A stretch of 60,636 nucleotides of DNA from Candidatus Kapaibacterium sp. (GCA_030833725.1 JAURGP010000006.1:1-60636), one strand, 5' to 3'. Shown: positions 29,908 through 40,300, counted from the first letter of the stretch. The notes: generated from the letters alone by a model not told the origin. Program-made: numbers and translations.

Positions 29908-30638
29908 GACATGTCCACCGATTGCGAGAGGTCACGCACGACCACACTGGCACACGCACCACCGTAGGCGGCAGGCATCCACGACACGGTGCCGAAGGCG
30001 CTCTTCTTGAAGTGGGAACCGTCGGTAAACATCAGGGCATCCTCGTTGGTTTCTTCGAGCGAATACACCGCCGTGATACCAGTGCGAATGTTGTGCCGCG
30101 CCAGACGCTTGCGCACAAACCTTGCCAGACCGCACTTCTGCGTTTCGCTCAGGTCGGCAATACGAATCTTCGTAGGATCCACCTTGCCCCCAGCGCCCAT
30201 AGCACTCACGATGCGGAAGCCCTGCTGGTGCGCTTGCTGCAGTAGGATCACCTTTGGGGTGAGCGAGTCAATCGCATCAACGATGTAGTCGTAGGACGCC
30301 ATCAGCAGTCGTTCAACCTGGTTGGGCGTGACAAACTGCTTCAATGCTACAACGTGCAGGTCGGGATTGATGGCTTGCAGACGCTCACGCATCACGTCTA
30401 CCTTATAGCGGCCTTCCGTGGTGATCAGTGCTGGTAACTGACGGTTACGGTTGGTGGGGTCGACGACGTCGCCGTCAACAATCGTTAGGCGGCCGATGCC
30501 GGCACGAGCAAGAAACTCGGCTGCGAACGATCCTACACCGCCCATGCCAACAACCAGCACGTGACGAGCCGACAGTGCGTCGCAGGCTTCATCCCCAAGG
30601 AGTAACCGTGTGCGGGACGTCCATCCCGCATCGGTCAT
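29904..30638 (-). CDS. tcdA: tRNA threonylcarbamoyladenosine dehydratase TcdA
   Basis: 244 residues of the E1/MoeB/ThiF superfamily. ATG at 30638 overlaps the tatD stop (ATGA) and is preferred over an in-frame ATG 14 codons earlier inside tatD. Motifs: RTRLLLGDEACDAL, ATP-binding GMGGVGSFAAEFLARAGI, VDGDVVDPTNRNRQ. The family cyclises t6A37 of tRNAs to ct6A with ATP. Its neighbours also look like tRNA modifiers, which agrees. It lacks the catalytic-Cys loop of true ubiquitin E1 proteins. Confidence 0.93.
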   Translation of the reverse strand: MTDAGWTSRTRLLLGDEACDALSARHVLVVGMGGVGSFAAEFLARAGIGRLTIVDGDVVDPTNRNRQLPALITTEGRYKVDVMRERLQAINPDLHVVALKQFVTPNQVERLLMASYDYIVDAIDSLTPKVILLQQAHQQGFRIVSAMGAGGKVDPTKIRIADLSETQKCGLARFVRKRLARHNIRTGITAVYSLEETNEDALMFTDGSHFKKSAFGTVSWMPAAYGGACASVVVRDLSQSVDMS

Positions 30639-31294
30639 GGCCTGAACACGCTGTCGAAAGTCTTCTGCAGGGTTTCGCATAACGTTTCCACCGATACACC
30701 TCGCAGCTCGGCTGCACGAGCATAGATCGCTGCGATGTCTACATCGGTTTGGTCGTCGGTCTCCAGGAGGAACATGTCGTCGGCAACGGTGGCGATGGCC
30801 TGGGCTGCCGGTGAATCGGCCTGCATGATGGCAGCGCCAAAGGATACGTAGATACCCGCCTCTACCAAACGCTCCAGCACATCACCGCCCTTGTTAAAGC
30901 CGTGCACAATCCACGGCTGAACGGGATGGAGGTCACGATGCAGAGCCACCACATCGGCATGAGCTCGTACACAGTGGATGATAAGGGGCTTGCACAGCAG
31001 TTCGCTGATCGAGATCTGGTCCTCAAACACACGCATCTGGTCGGCCCAGGGCACGGGAATCGACCGATCCAATCCACACTCTCCAATGGCTAGAACCGAC
31101 TCCGCATGCGCAAGGTCGCGCATGAACAGGATGGTATCGTCGATCTCTCCATCGATCGAACGAGGATGCACACCTACCGAACACGGTAGGTCGTCGAGCA
31201 AGTCCTCGGTGGCGGCGTCAACAAGATTGTTCACGATGCTTTCTACATCGTCCGACGCTGGGCGTCGGTGGCAGTGGATGTCCTTGTATCGCAT
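30635..31294 (-). CDS. TatD family metal-dependent hydrolase
   Basis: 219 residues from ATG at 31294 (MRYKDIHCHRR). Metal-binding HCH at the N-terminus, GECGLDR, IIHCVRA and HGFNKGG, and a C-terminal LETDDQTDVDIA give the amidohydrolase barrel with the TatD ligands. It is somewhat short (family about 255). TatD proteins are 3'-5' exonucleases active on DNA/RNA; many quality-control roles are proposed. First gene of the overlapped tatD-tcdA-oxidoreductase-mnmM operon. Confidence 0.88.
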   Translation of the reverse strand: MRYKDIHCHRRPASDDVESIVNNLVDAATEDLLDDLPCSVGVHPRSIDGEIDDTILFMRDLAHAESVLAIGECGLDRSIPVPWADQMRVFEDQISISELLCKPLIIHCVRAHADVVALHRDLHPVQPWIVHGFNKGGDVLERLVEAGIYVSFGAAIMQADSPAAQAIATVADDMFLLETDDQTDVDIAAIYARAAELRGVSVETLCETLQKTFDSVFRP

Positions 31295-31325
31295 GTGTGG
31301 AGATGTGCTAAACGGTGCTACGTCC

Positions 31326-31369
31326 GAAAATAACAGAGCCTGCATCACAAAATACGTCGATGCAGGCTC
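31326..31369 (-). terminator. Terminator of groES-groEL
   Basis: A perfect 11-bp stem (31359-31369 with 31336-31346) and 12-nt loop are followed on the minus strand by TTATTTT. It is 55 nt past the groEL stop and just ahead of tatD. Confidence 0.75.
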
Positions 31370-31423
31370 CATTTACTGTCACATGTTGTCACAAATCGTT
31401 ACAACCAGCTGCGCACGCGCGGC

Positions 31424-33052
31424 TTAGTACATGTCCATGCCGCCACCATGAGGCATGGCTGGGGCTGGGTTCTTCTCTGGATTCTCTACGATCGTGGCTT
31501 CGGTGGTGATCAGCAGCGATGCAACCGACGCTGCATTCTCGAGGGCTACGCGAGAGACCTTCGTTGGGTCGATCACGCCTGCCTCAAACAAGTCCTCGTA
31601 GGTCTCGCTGTAGGCATTGAAACCGAAGGCGCCGGTGCCTTCCTTGATCTTGTTGATGATCACGGAACCTTCCAATCCTGCATTGTGCAGAATCTGGCGG
31701 ATTGGCTCTTCCACAGCACGACGTACGATGTTGATACCGGTCCGCTGGTCATCGTTCTCAACAGCGATGGCGTCCAGCTTGCTTACGGTACGGAGGTAGG
31801 CTACACCGCCACCTGGGACGATGCCCTCTTCAACGGCGGCGCGTGTTGCGTGCAGTGCATCTTCTACGCGAGCCTTCTTCTCCTTCATTTCCACTTCCGT
31901 TGCCGCACCGATCTTCAGAACAGCAACACCGCCGGCCAGCTTCGCAAGGCGCTCCTGCAGCTTCTCACGGTCGTAGTCGCTGGTAGTCTTCTCAATCTGG
32001 GCGCGGATTTCCGCAACGCGCTTCTTGATGTCGTCCGAGTTGCCGGCACCTTCTACGATGGTGGTGTTATCCTTGTCGATCGCAACGCGCTTGGCCGTGC
32101 CGAGCATTTCCAGAGTTGCCGCGTCCAGACGGAATCCTTTTTCTTCGGAGACAACCATGCCGCCGGTAAGAACAGCGATGTCCTCCAGCATTGCCTTGCG
32201 GCGGTCACCAAAGCCAGGAGCCTTCACAGCTGCTACCTTCAGCGTGCCACGCAGACGGTTTACCACCAAGGTAGCCAAGGCTTCACCCTCGATGTCCTCG
32301 GCGATAATCAGCAGCGAACGACCTTGTTGTGCCGTCTTCTCGAGTACTGGCAGCAGGTCCTTGATGGCACCCACCTTTTTGTCGTGGATCAGGATGTATG
32401 GATTGTCCAGAACGCATTCCATCGTGTCGGTATCCGTAACGAAGTACGGCGACAGATAGCCGCGATCGAACTGCATACCTTCAACAACGTCCACGGACGT
32501 TTCCGTACCCTTGGCTTCTTCCACGGTAATCACACCGTCCTTGCCCACGCGATCCATGGCGTCGGCAATCAACCCACCGATGGTTGGGTCGTTGTTGGCA
32601 GAGATGGTGCCTACCTGACCAATTTCCTTCTTTCCTTTTACCGGTACGCTCAGCTCCTTCAAGCCTTCGTGAATCGACTTCACGGCCAGATCGATACCGC
32701 GCTTCAGGTCCATGGGGTTGGCACCAGCGGTCACGTTCTTCAAGCCCTCACGGACAATGGCCTGAGCCAACACCGTAGCGGTGGTGGTGCCGTCGCCGGC
32801 AATGTCGTTGGTTTTGGAAGCTACTTCGCGAACCATCGAAGCACCGAGGTTCTCCATCGAATCTTCCAGTTCGATCTCCTTAGCAACGGTTACGCCGTCC
32901 TTGGTCACCAGTGGAGCACCGAACTTCTTGTCGATCACCACGTTACGACCTTTAGGTCCGAGCGTCACGCGCACGGCGTCGGCCAGTTGATCCACACCGC
33001 GCTTCAGCGCGGCACGAGCTTCTACGTCGAATGATACTTTCTTACTTGCCAT
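31424..33052 (-). CDS. groL: Chaperonin GroEL (Hsp60)
   Basis: 542 residues, the usual length. ATP-binding [15 protein letters not shown] and the [14 protein letters not shown] loop, the catalytic Asp region [28 protein letters not shown], and the C-terminal GGM tail ([10 protein letters not shown]) are all intact. AGGT lies 7 nt before the ATG. It is 51 nt downstream of groES in the classical bicistronic operon controlled by a CIRCE element. A single canonical copy; no deviation seen. Confidence 0.99.
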   Translation of the reverse strand: MASKKVSFDVEARAALKRGVDQLADAVRVTLGPKGRNVVIDKKFGAPLVTKDGVTVAKEIELEDSMENLGASMVREVASKTNDIAGDGTTTATVLAQAIVREGLKNVTAGANPMDLKRGIDLAVKSIHEGLKELSVPVKGKKEIGQVGTISANNDPTIGGLIADAMDRVGKDGVITVEEAKGTETSVDVVEGMQFDRGYLSPYFVTDTDTMECVLDNPYILIHDKKVGAIKDLLPVLEKTAQQGRSLLIIAEDIEGEALATLVVNRLRGTLKVAAVKAPGFGDRRKAMLEDIAVLTGGMVVSEEKGFRLDAATLEMLGTAKRVAIDKDNTTIVEGAGNSDDIKKRVAEIRAQIEKTTSDYDREKLQERLAKLAGGVAVLKIGAATEVEMKEKKARVEDALHATRAAVEEGIVPGGGVAYLRTVSKLDAIAVENDDQRTGINIVRRAVEEPIRQILHNAGLEGSVIINKIKEGTGAFGFNAYSETYEDLFEAGVIDPTKVSRVALENAASVASLLITTEATIVENPEKNPAPAMPHGGGMDMY

Positions 33053-33103
33053 GATTGATACCTACCTTGAATACGTGATGAATCTTGTTGGTTGTGGTGT
33101 GGT

Positions 33104-33391
33104 TTACCCGATAACAGCAAACACATCGCCTTCGCGCATGATGAGGTACTCGTCGCCATCAATTGATACTTCCGTGCCAGAGTACTTGCCGTACAGGACG
33201 GTGTCGCCAACCTTGAGTGTCATAGGAGCTAGCGTACCATTTTCTGCGACCTTACCGGCGCCAACGGCGATGATGCTACCCTGCATCGGCTTTTCCTTCG
33301 CCGTGTCGGGAATGATGATTCCGCCCTTGGTGGTTTCTTCTGGTGTTGCCGGCTTTACGATCACACGATCGTGCAATGGCTTCAGGTTCAT
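33104..33391 (-). CDS. groS: Co-chaperonin GroES (Hsp10)
   Basis: 95 residues from ATG at 33391, which has a strong GGAGGAG site 4 nt upstream; a longer in-frame start would lie inside the CIRCE element. [17 protein letters not shown], the mobile loop [14 protein letters not shown] and the roof loop are conserved. It caps the GroEL ring. Leader length of about 75 nt includes the whole operator. Confidence 0.98.
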   Translation of the reverse strand: MNLKPLHDRVIVKPATPEETTKGGIIIPDTAKEKPMQGSIIAVGAGKVAENGTLAPMTLKVGDTVLYGKYSGTEVSIDGDEYLIMREGDVFAVIG

Positions 33392-33441
33392 AACTCTCCT
33401 CCGAGTAATAGATGGGTTGTGAGTGACAATGATAGATGACC

Positions 33442-33468
33442 GTAGCACTCTCATGGTGCGAGTGCTAA
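33442..33468 (-). promoter_or_regulatory. CIRCE operator (HrcA binding site)
   Basis: The inverted repeat TTAGCACTC-N9-GAGTGCTAC (read on the minus strand) differs from the CIRCE consensus TTAGCACTC-N9-GAGTGCTAA at the last base only. It lies just downstream of the predicted start site and 51 nt before groES, so HrcA would block early transcription in the absence of heat stress. hrcA itself is not in the window. Confidence 0.93.
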
Positions 33469-33473
33469 CGACG

Positions 33474-33504
33474 CAAAATTATGGGCAGTAGCATGAGCCA
33501 ACAA
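33474..33504 (-). promoter_or_regulatory. Bacteroidota-type groES promoter
   Basis: TTG (33502-33504) and TAATTTTG (33474-33481) on the minus strand are 20 nt apart, fitting the TTTG-N19-21-TAnnTTTG model. The predicted start site touches the CIRCE element. Confidence 0.75.
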
Positions 33505-33560
33505 GTGAAAAGATGACAATGGGAGTGTCATCTTGGCGCAGATGCAGACACTATGGCAGA

Positions 33561-34352
33561 TTACATCACGAGACCGAAGAGGGCATCGATCACGAGGATG
33601 CCAGCTGCAGAGATCGTAAAGGCACGGACCGTGGAGGCGCCCACGCCCTCGGCGCCGCCGGTGGTGTGGAATCCAACATGCACCCCTATCAGGGCCGTGA
33701 ATCCACCAAACACGAACGATTTCAGAATGCCGGTCCACACTTCCAAAGGTTGGAAGAAGGCCTGAATGGAGGAGAAGAACGTGATGGCACTGAAATCAAA
33801 CTTGATCGATGTTAACAGGTATGCTCCAGCAAGCGCAACAATGTTGGAGAACACCGCCAGTACCGGCATCATCGTCAGGGCTGCAACAGCACGGGGCATG
33901 GCCAGATAGCGGTTCTTGTCGATGGCCATCATCTCCAGGGCATCCACTTGTTCGGATACCTGCATGGTACCGATCTGGGCTGCAATAGCACCGCCTACCC
34001 TGCCGGCAATCACCAGCGCTGTGAGCACGGGTGTCAACTCGGTGAACACCACAGTAGCAATTGAGCCGCCGATGAAGGGGCGAGCGATCGAGATCAAGTT
34101 GAACTTCGCAAACAGGTTCGTCGCCTGCAGTGCGGCAATGGCTCCGGTGAAGGATCCCACCAGTAGCACCAGCGGAAGTGAGTCGGAACCGACAATCTTC
34201 ATTTGTTCCAGCACGAGTGCTCGGTTGGCCACCACCTTGGGCAAGTAGCGCCCAGCCTGGATCAGAAGCAGCACTACCTGACCTACTTCAGATAACGCTC
34301 CCAGCGTAAGCCTACCAATGCGGCCAACAAGATTGACGAGTGCATCTACCAT
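33561..34352 (-). CDS. mlaE: MlaE/YrbE family lipid ABC transporter permease
   Basis: 263 residues from ATG at 34352 (a TTG three codons earlier is possible). Family signatures: LPLVLLVGSFTGAIAALQA, ELTPVLTALVIAGRVGGAIAAQIGTM and VSEQVDALEMMAIDKNRYLAMPR, with about five spans. MlaE is the inner-membrane permease of the Mla phospholipid transport system. Usually mlaF (ATPase) and mlaD lie adjacent; here neither side encodes them. Downstream is groES on the same strand, upstream an unrelated lipoprotein with a terminator between. Confidence 0.93.
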   Translation of the reverse strand: MVDALVNLVGRIGRLTLGALSEVGQVVLLLIQAGRYLPKVVANRALVLEQMKIVGSDSLPLVLLVGSFTGAIAALQATNLFAKFNLISIARPFIGGSIATVVFTELTPVLTALVIAGRVGGAIAAQIGTMQVSEQVDALEMMAIDKNRYLAMPRAVAALTMMPVLAVFSNIVALAGAYLLTSIKFDFSAITFFSSIQAFFQPLEVWTGILKSFVFGGFTALIGVHVGFHTTGGAEGVGASTVRAFTISAAGILVIDALFGLVM

Positions 34353-34380
34353 ACCGCGCAATCTACGGGAAAAGGAATCG

Positions 34381-34406
34381 CCCTACCTCTCAGTCGAGAG
34401 GTAGGG
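34381..34406 (-). terminator. Terminator after the Spy-like lipoprotein gene
   Basis: A perfect 11-bp stem (34381-34391 with 34396-34406, AGTC loop) starts 27 nt beyond the stop at 34434. The following minus-strand bases contain only a short CCTTTTCCC T-run, so termination may be partial and allow entry to mlaE. Confidence 0.7.
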
Positions 34407-34433
34407 CGATGTGGAGATTGTCCTATCGGTGAA

Positions 34434-35135
34434 TCAGCCGCGTCCTGGTCCGCGTCCTGGTCCGCGACCGGCGCCACGGGCCAACCAACGCTCGAGAATC
34501 ACCTTCTGTTCGTCGGTGAGGATCTCGCTGAGACCAGCGTAGAACTCGTCGTCGCACGCCTTCATCATTTCACGAGCCTGCTCCCGCAAGCCACTGGTCT
34601 TGATAGCCTCGCGTACGGATGCATTTAGCTCACGCAGTGCTGCGCGGGCTTCTTCACGAGTAATCTCGCCGGCTTCCAACTGCGCCTTGATCGATTCACG
34701 CTGCGCCTTGGCATCAGCCAGTAGTTCGTCCATCGCTGCACGGTGTACTTCCATCGCTGCACGCACGCAGGTGCGATGAGCTTCCATCAGCGAGCGAACG
34801 GCCACAGCTTGATCTGCCGACAGATTCAGAGCAGCCATCAGACGGCCAAATGGATGTGGGTGAGCGCTATCGGACTTGCGATCCTCGCGACCCGGTCCAC
34901 GATCTTCGCGATCGTTACCCGGTCCGCGCTTGCGACCATCACGCAGCATCTGTGCGTCCTCGTCCAGCGTAGCGTCGGTGAGGATATAGCTGCTCTCGAG
35001 CACCTCGAACGAGCTGGTCTCGGTCACGTCGGAAAACATCAGCCCAGCCGGATCAACCGGCATCGAATCGCAACCGGTCATGGCGAAGAGCCCTGCCAGT
35101 GCGACGGCCATCAGGCCAACAATCGACTTCTTCAT
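34434..35135 (-). CDS. Spy/CpxP-like LTxxQ lipoprotein
   Basis: 233 residues. A lipobox (AMTGC, Cys22) marks a membrane-anchored lipoprotein. Residues 70-95 are rich in Arg/Asp/Gly (GPGNDREDRGPGRED). The rest is helical with two LTxxQ-type motifs (LNLSADQAVAV, ILTDEQKVIL), as in the periplasmic chaperones Spy and CpxP. The C-terminus GRGPGRGPGRG comes from a 12-bp DNA repeat. AAGG precedes the ATG. A role in envelope stress or metal sensing is inferred only from the family. Confidence 0.82.
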   Translation of the reverse strand: MKKSIVGLMAVALAGLFAMTGCDSMPVDPAGLMFSDVTETSSFEVLESSYILTDATLDEDAQMLRDGRKRGPGNDREDRGPGREDRKSDSAHPHPFGRLMAALNLSADQAVAVRSLMEAHRTCVRAAMEVHRAAMDELLADAKAQRESIKAQLEAGEITREEARAALRELNASVREAIKTSGLREQAREMMKACDDEFYAGLSEILTDEQKVILERWLARGAGRGPGRGPGRG

Positions 35136-35222
35136 GTGTATACCTTAGTGAGAATGTGAGTAAAGTTCGCTCTTTTTCTGTTCTGGAGCAATGATCCGTA
35201 CAGGCTGAGTATGTTACAGGGT

Positions 35223-37310
35223 ATGAATAAAAATGTTCGATCCTCGCTGTCCATCGCTGCCTGCGTGGCCTTGATGAGTGTTCACGTTGGCGCACAAATC
35301 AGCCGAGATGCCTGTATCCGGCCTGCCCTTGTCGTTCCAGCTGACCTCGATTCTGCTGTCACCGTGGCTTGGACGGCTTCCGGAAGCCCCTTACAGACAG
35401 TGCGTTCAACGCAACCGCTCGACAATGGTTTAACCGTCAGCGACACGCTGGATACCCTAAATGGCTCATCGATGCAGTGGAGCCTTGATCTGGACGCCAC
35501 AACTCACGCTGTACATGAGCTGCGTCAGGTGGTCCATATTGATACCCTGCGCTTACTTACCACTACCTACATCGCGGTGGATCGGCGCAGATCGGCAAGG
35601 GGCTTTCCGCAGCGCACGGCTATCGTGGTCGTCGATCATGTCACCGCTAGGGATTTGGAACCTGAACTTGCACAGTACCGGTACGACTTGCTCTGTGAAG
35701 GCTGGTTCGTGCGACGTATTGAGGTGCCTGCGACAATCCAACCGAGAGATCTGAAGCAACGCATCCTTGAAACACTGCATGCACTTCCAGATGCATGCGA
35801 TCGCAGTCAGGTACATGTGACGCTCGTTGGAGACCTTCCGTATGCCAGTAGTGGTGGCTACAACGTAGCCGGTGCCATACCAAATCCGGACTTCCACCCA
35901 GAACATGGCGGAGCGTGGGCATCGGACGCCTACTATGCGGACATCGAAACCAGTCCCGGTGTCGACGCTGAGTACCAGTGGACCGATGACGTGGTGACGC
36001 TCACGGACTCGGCCGTTGTGCAGCGCGAGGAGAATCGCAATGTTCCCGGCGATGGCAAGTTCGACCAGTCAGTACTGCCATCCGACCTGGAGCTGTGCGT
36101 TGGCCGCATCAACATGACAGACCTCCCGACAATGGGAAGCCCCCTACCACTGCTTCGACGATACTTCACCAAGAACCACGAGTACCGGACGCGCACGTTC
36201 GTTGCTCCACATCGCGCGCTCATCGACGACAACTTCGGCCTGTTCACGCGTCGGACGTCGGCTGCCCAGATCACCGAGGCCTTTGCAGCTTCGGCGTGGA
36301 GATCGTTTTCCGTTATCGTGGGGCCATCCAACATCATCGACGGAGACTGGATCGGCGATCCTGCCCGTCCACGCCCCTCCCTGGACTCGACAGCCACACT
36401 CCTGGCCTATGGCTGCGGCGGTGGTGGTTACGAACACTGTTCCGGGGTGGTCACAACAGCAGAGCTGAGCACGTCGCCCGTGCATAGCGTGTTCACATTG
36501 CTGTTCGGCAGCTACTTCGGTGATGTGGCTAGTACCAACAATCTGATGCGTGCAGCACTGGCTGCCGAGGGCTGGACGCTTACGTGCGGGTGGTCGGGCC
36601 GACCGCATTGGTTCCTCCATCCGCTGGCAGCGGGTGCCACGATTGGTGAGTGCCAGCGCTTGACGGCCAACAACAACGGCGAGTATGTCGGGGCCTCCGC
36701 TGAGGTGTTCTCGGACTCCTCGCAGGTAGCGTTTCCCCTTGGTTTGCGCAATATTCACACGCTACTGTTGGGCGACCCCACGCTTAGCCTACAGGGTCCG
36801 GTGCTGGCGGGCGAAGCACAACTCCTCCCACAATCTCAGGGTGTACAACAGATCGAGTGGGAATCATCGGCGCAACACTCCGACACGACCCCAACGGCCT
36901 ACATCGTGGAGGCATCCCCACACGTCGACAGCGTGTTCTCGGTGATCGATGTTGTTCCGCCGTCTACCACGCGCTGGATACGCACCACTGTTACGATTCC
37001 GAGCACGACCACCGTTCTGCGCGTTCGTCCCTACTTCACCAGTGCCGGACGACTTGCGCCTCTGCCTGGTCGGGGAATCCTGAAACAAATTCAGCCGTCA
37101 TTTGTCGAACAGTCCAGGGACGTCAGGACGATGATGTCCTGTCGGTGGGTTGCCGCCGATCTGCACGGCAGAATCATCCTGGCCGAGGAAGGACCTCACA
37201 TCGAACCAGCTGAGTGGGTCCAGCTACACTACCGTCGCCTCTCTCACGTAAGGGGCATGATCGTAGTCTCCAATGGCAACTCGGCAGCCGTTCTGCGTAT
37301 TTCTCCGTAA
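35223..37310 (+). CDS. Gingipain-like (peptidase C25 fold) secreted protein lacking the catalytic dyad
   Basis: 695 residues from ATG at 35223 (35211 is an alternative). Signal peptide ends near residue 25 (VHVGA-QI). Residues about 130-490 follow the C25 fold: a Rossmann-like core (VHVTLVGDLPYASSGG), DLELCVGRINM, a ring of short helices, and GDPTLSL. In active members one strand ends in GHG and the next in a Cys; here they read YGCGGG (Cys398 in place of His) and LLFGSYFG (Gly429/Ser430 in place of Cys). The last 60 residues resemble a worn T9SS tail (DLHGRIIL, LRISP). So it is probably a non-enzymatic surface protein. It is divergent from the Spy-like gene. Confidence 0.7.
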   Translation: MNKNVRSSLSIAACVALMSVHVGAQISRDACIRPALVVPADLDSAVTVAWTASGSPLQTVRSTQPLDNGLTVSDTLDTLNGSSMQWSLDLDATTHAVHELRQVVHIDTLRLLTTTYIAVDRRRSARGFPQRTAIVVVDHVTARDLEPELAQYRYDLLCEGWFVRRIEVPATIQPRDLKQRILETLHALPDACDRSQVHVTLVGDLPYASSGGYNVAGAIPNPDFHPEHGGAWASDAYYADIETSPGVDAEYQWTDDVVTLTDSAVVQREENRNVPGDGKFDQSVLPSDLELCVGRINMTDLPTMGSPLPLLRRYFTKNHEYRTRTFVAPHRALIDDNFGLFTRRTSAAQITEAFAASAWRSFSVIVGPSNIIDGDWIGDPARPRPSLDSTATLLAYGCGGGGYEHCSGVVTTAELSTSPVHSVFTLLFGSYFGDVASTNNLMRAALAAEGWTLTCGWSGRPHWFLHPLAAGATIGECQRLTANNNGEYVGASAEVFSDSSQVAFPLGLRNIHTLLLGDPTLSLQGPVLAGEAQLLPQSQGVQQIEWESSAQHSDTTPTAYIVEASPHVDSVFSVIDVVPPSTTRWIRTTVTIPSTTTVLRVRPYFTSAGRLAPLPGRGILKQIQPSFVEQSRDVRTMMSCRWVAADLHGRIILAEEGPHIEPAEWVQLHYRRLSHVRGMIVVSNGNSAAVLRISP

Positions 37311-37358
37311 ATAGAGACTTGTTGTACCCGTTTTCGTGAAATCCAGGTAGCTATCCTC

Positions 37359-40300
37359 ATGATGCATCGTCTGATCTATCTCTTTGCGCTCGCTGTACTT
37401 ACGTCTGCAACTTCAATGGTTGCGGGTACAGACTCGTACACCGTTCACCAGCTGTCCTATCTGCTACCGAATGGTACAACCGTTCCGGCCAGATCCTATG
37501 TGATTGAGCGGCCGGCCGAGGGTACGTACGTTCCCGGGCGCGTGATCGTGAAAACGCGGGCAACGTATGGCATCCACCGCGGCGAAAATCACATCATGGG
37601 CAGCACGGCGAATGCGGCTCTGGCAATGGCTCGCGTAGATGCCGTCACGATGGCCTACGGTGGCGGAGCTCCGCAGCTGCCATACGAGGATGTGAAGCTT
37701 GAGCAGGCCGTCGGCCTGGATCGGACGTATGAGATTCGCTATGCCGAGCCACTGCATCCGTATGACCTATGTCAACAGTTGATGGCCTCTCCGGATGTTG
37801 AGTATGCCGTTCCTGTGCGCATCCACGAGATGTACTTTACCCCGAACGACCCTCTCTATGCCCAGCAGGCATGGCTGACGAACATGAAGCTCTCTGCAGC
37901 GTGGGACGTCACCAAGGGCAGTAAAGACGTGATTGTCGCCATCGTGGACTCTGGCACAGACTGGCAGCACGAGGACCTCTCGGCACAGATCTTCACGAAC
38001 ACCAAGGAGATCCCGAATAACAACCGCGATGACGACGGCAATGGATTCATCGACGACGTACGCGGCTGGGACTTTGTTGGTAATGTCACCCTCCAGGAAG
38101 CGTTTGGCGGAGTGCTGAAGCCCGACAACGATCCTCGCATCATGGGTACACAGATCAATGGCACCAATGGTCACGGCACGGTTGTAGCCGGTTGTACTGG
38201 CGCAAGCACCAACAATGCCAAGGGTGTGGCCAGCACGGGCTTCAACGTTACGCTACTGCCCATCAAGTGCGGATCCGACCGTACCGACGTGCCCTCGATC
38301 TTGGAAGGCTATACCGCCATCCGATATGCTGCCGACATGGGCGCCCACATCATCAACTGTTCGTGGGGTGGCAATGGGTCAGCACCTGACATGCAGGCCG
38401 TGGTCGACTACGCTACGGCGAAGGGTTCGCTCGTCATTGCTGCTTCGGGCAATGATGGCAGCGACAACGACGTTGTTCCACACAATCCAAGTAACCTAGA
38501 AGGCGTAGTGTCCGTTGGGGCTTCCAATAACAACGACCGCGTTGCAGGCTTTTCGAACTACGGCTGGTCGGTTGATGTCTACGCTCCTGGTGAAAACATT
38601 CGGAGTACGTGGCATGGAGGGGGCTACAACGCTCTGTCGGGAACGTCGTTCTCGGCACCGCTGGTCTCCGGTGTGGCGGCATTGATCAAGGCCGTGCATC
38701 CAGACTGGACGCCAGAGATGATTGCTGCACAGATCCGCTCAACGGCTGATGAAATGAGCACCGTGTCGGCCACGAACCGCCCCAAGTACTTCGGCCGCGT
38801 GAATGCTGAACGGGCGGTAAAGGTCAATCAATCACTAACCTCAGGTGACCGTCTGCCAGGTATCTCGATCATCGGAACGACCATTGCCGGCGGCGGAACC
38901 ATCAGGACGTACGATCCAACGGAGATTTCCCTGCAGCTGCGGAACGTTCTCGCTGAGGCCACAAACACACAGTTGACGATTAGCACCACCACGCCTGGTG
39001 TGACCATCGTTGGTGGCGGTACGATTTCTGCTGGAATCATTGGCCATATGCAGGAGGTCACAACACCAGTGACGCTGCAGCTTGGCTCGTCATTTCCGTG
39101 GTACGTAGCTAATATCGAACTGCAGATCGCCATCAAGGTGGGAGCCTATCTCAACTTTGACCGCGTGGACATCCCGGTTGCCCTTACCACATCGAACGTG
39201 TTTTCGCCCTACTTGCAGAACACGGGTGGACAGCTCACCTTCGAGGCTGTTGACGCCACCGACAACGGTGCATTTTGGGCCACCACCACCTATCAAAACC
39301 AGCCTGCCCTTGTGCGGTCCGGCGGCGGCAACCTGCAGTCAGCTCCCTTCCGAGTAACATCGGCGCTGGCGGCGATTTCGGCTACATCGGCGGTGTTGGG
39401 TGGTACGCGCAGTGGCGCTCCCACGCTGGCAACAACAACCAACGGCGGCTCGTCGTGGACGTTCAGCAACGTTGCTGCAACGATGACGTCGGTGGCGGCG
39501 GTCCACATGTTTACGGCGCAGAACGGCCTTGCCGTGGGTACTGGTGCAGGGTCACAGATTGGCGTCATGAAGACCGCCAACGCTGGCTCCACGTGGGCGG
39601 CCGTGGCTTCGGCGCCGGCCATCACCGGCACAGCCGAATCCGTTCTTCCAAAAACCACGTTCTTCCTCGGTCAGAATGCCTGGCTGGGAACGTCGGCGAA
39701 TCGCGTACTCTTCACGACCGATGCCGGTACCACGTGGCGCCAGGGCAGACTGTCCGTCAATGGTGCCGTGATCACCTCGATTGCCTTCAAGGATGCCACC
39801 AACGGCGTAATGCTCTACCGCACCAGCGGCGCTGCCTCAGCCCCCTACCGCATTGCCAAGACCACCACAGGTGGCGCATCGTGGATTGTGGATGTCTTCG
39901 ACCCTGCATCGCTTGGCATCACGCCCGTGATGGTCAACAGCCCGGGTGATCACCACATCCTCGTTGGTTCGAATGGAGAAGTGTTCGGTAGTGACAACAA
40001 CGGAGAAGATTGGCAACCGATCTTGTCTCAACCGAATGGACTCGTTACGGCCACTGCTTCTGTCATGGGTTCACGCCCACTGTTGTACACAGCCGGCCAT
40101 GGTGTTGGACAACTGTCATACCGGTATGCTGGACCAAACGGAACACGGATTGCCACACTCGATGCTACCGTGATGGAATTCGACACAGTTGAATCCGGAA
40201 AGAATCGCCAGCGAATTGCACGCGTGAATAGCACCGGCGAGTCCGACGTTGTGGTCGACTCGGTGGTGATCGTTCCAAAGGGCACGACTCCTACCGATGC

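Noticed and set aside
31448-33034. 528-codon plus-strand reading frame opposite groEL
   Set aside because: Antisense shadow of a highly biased gene; no protein family resemblance.
34434-34480. Gly-Arg repeat at the end of the Spy-like protein as an RNA-binding RGG domain
   Set aside because: The protein has a lipoprotein signal and is extracytoplasmic; the repeat is a short 12-bp DNA duplication.
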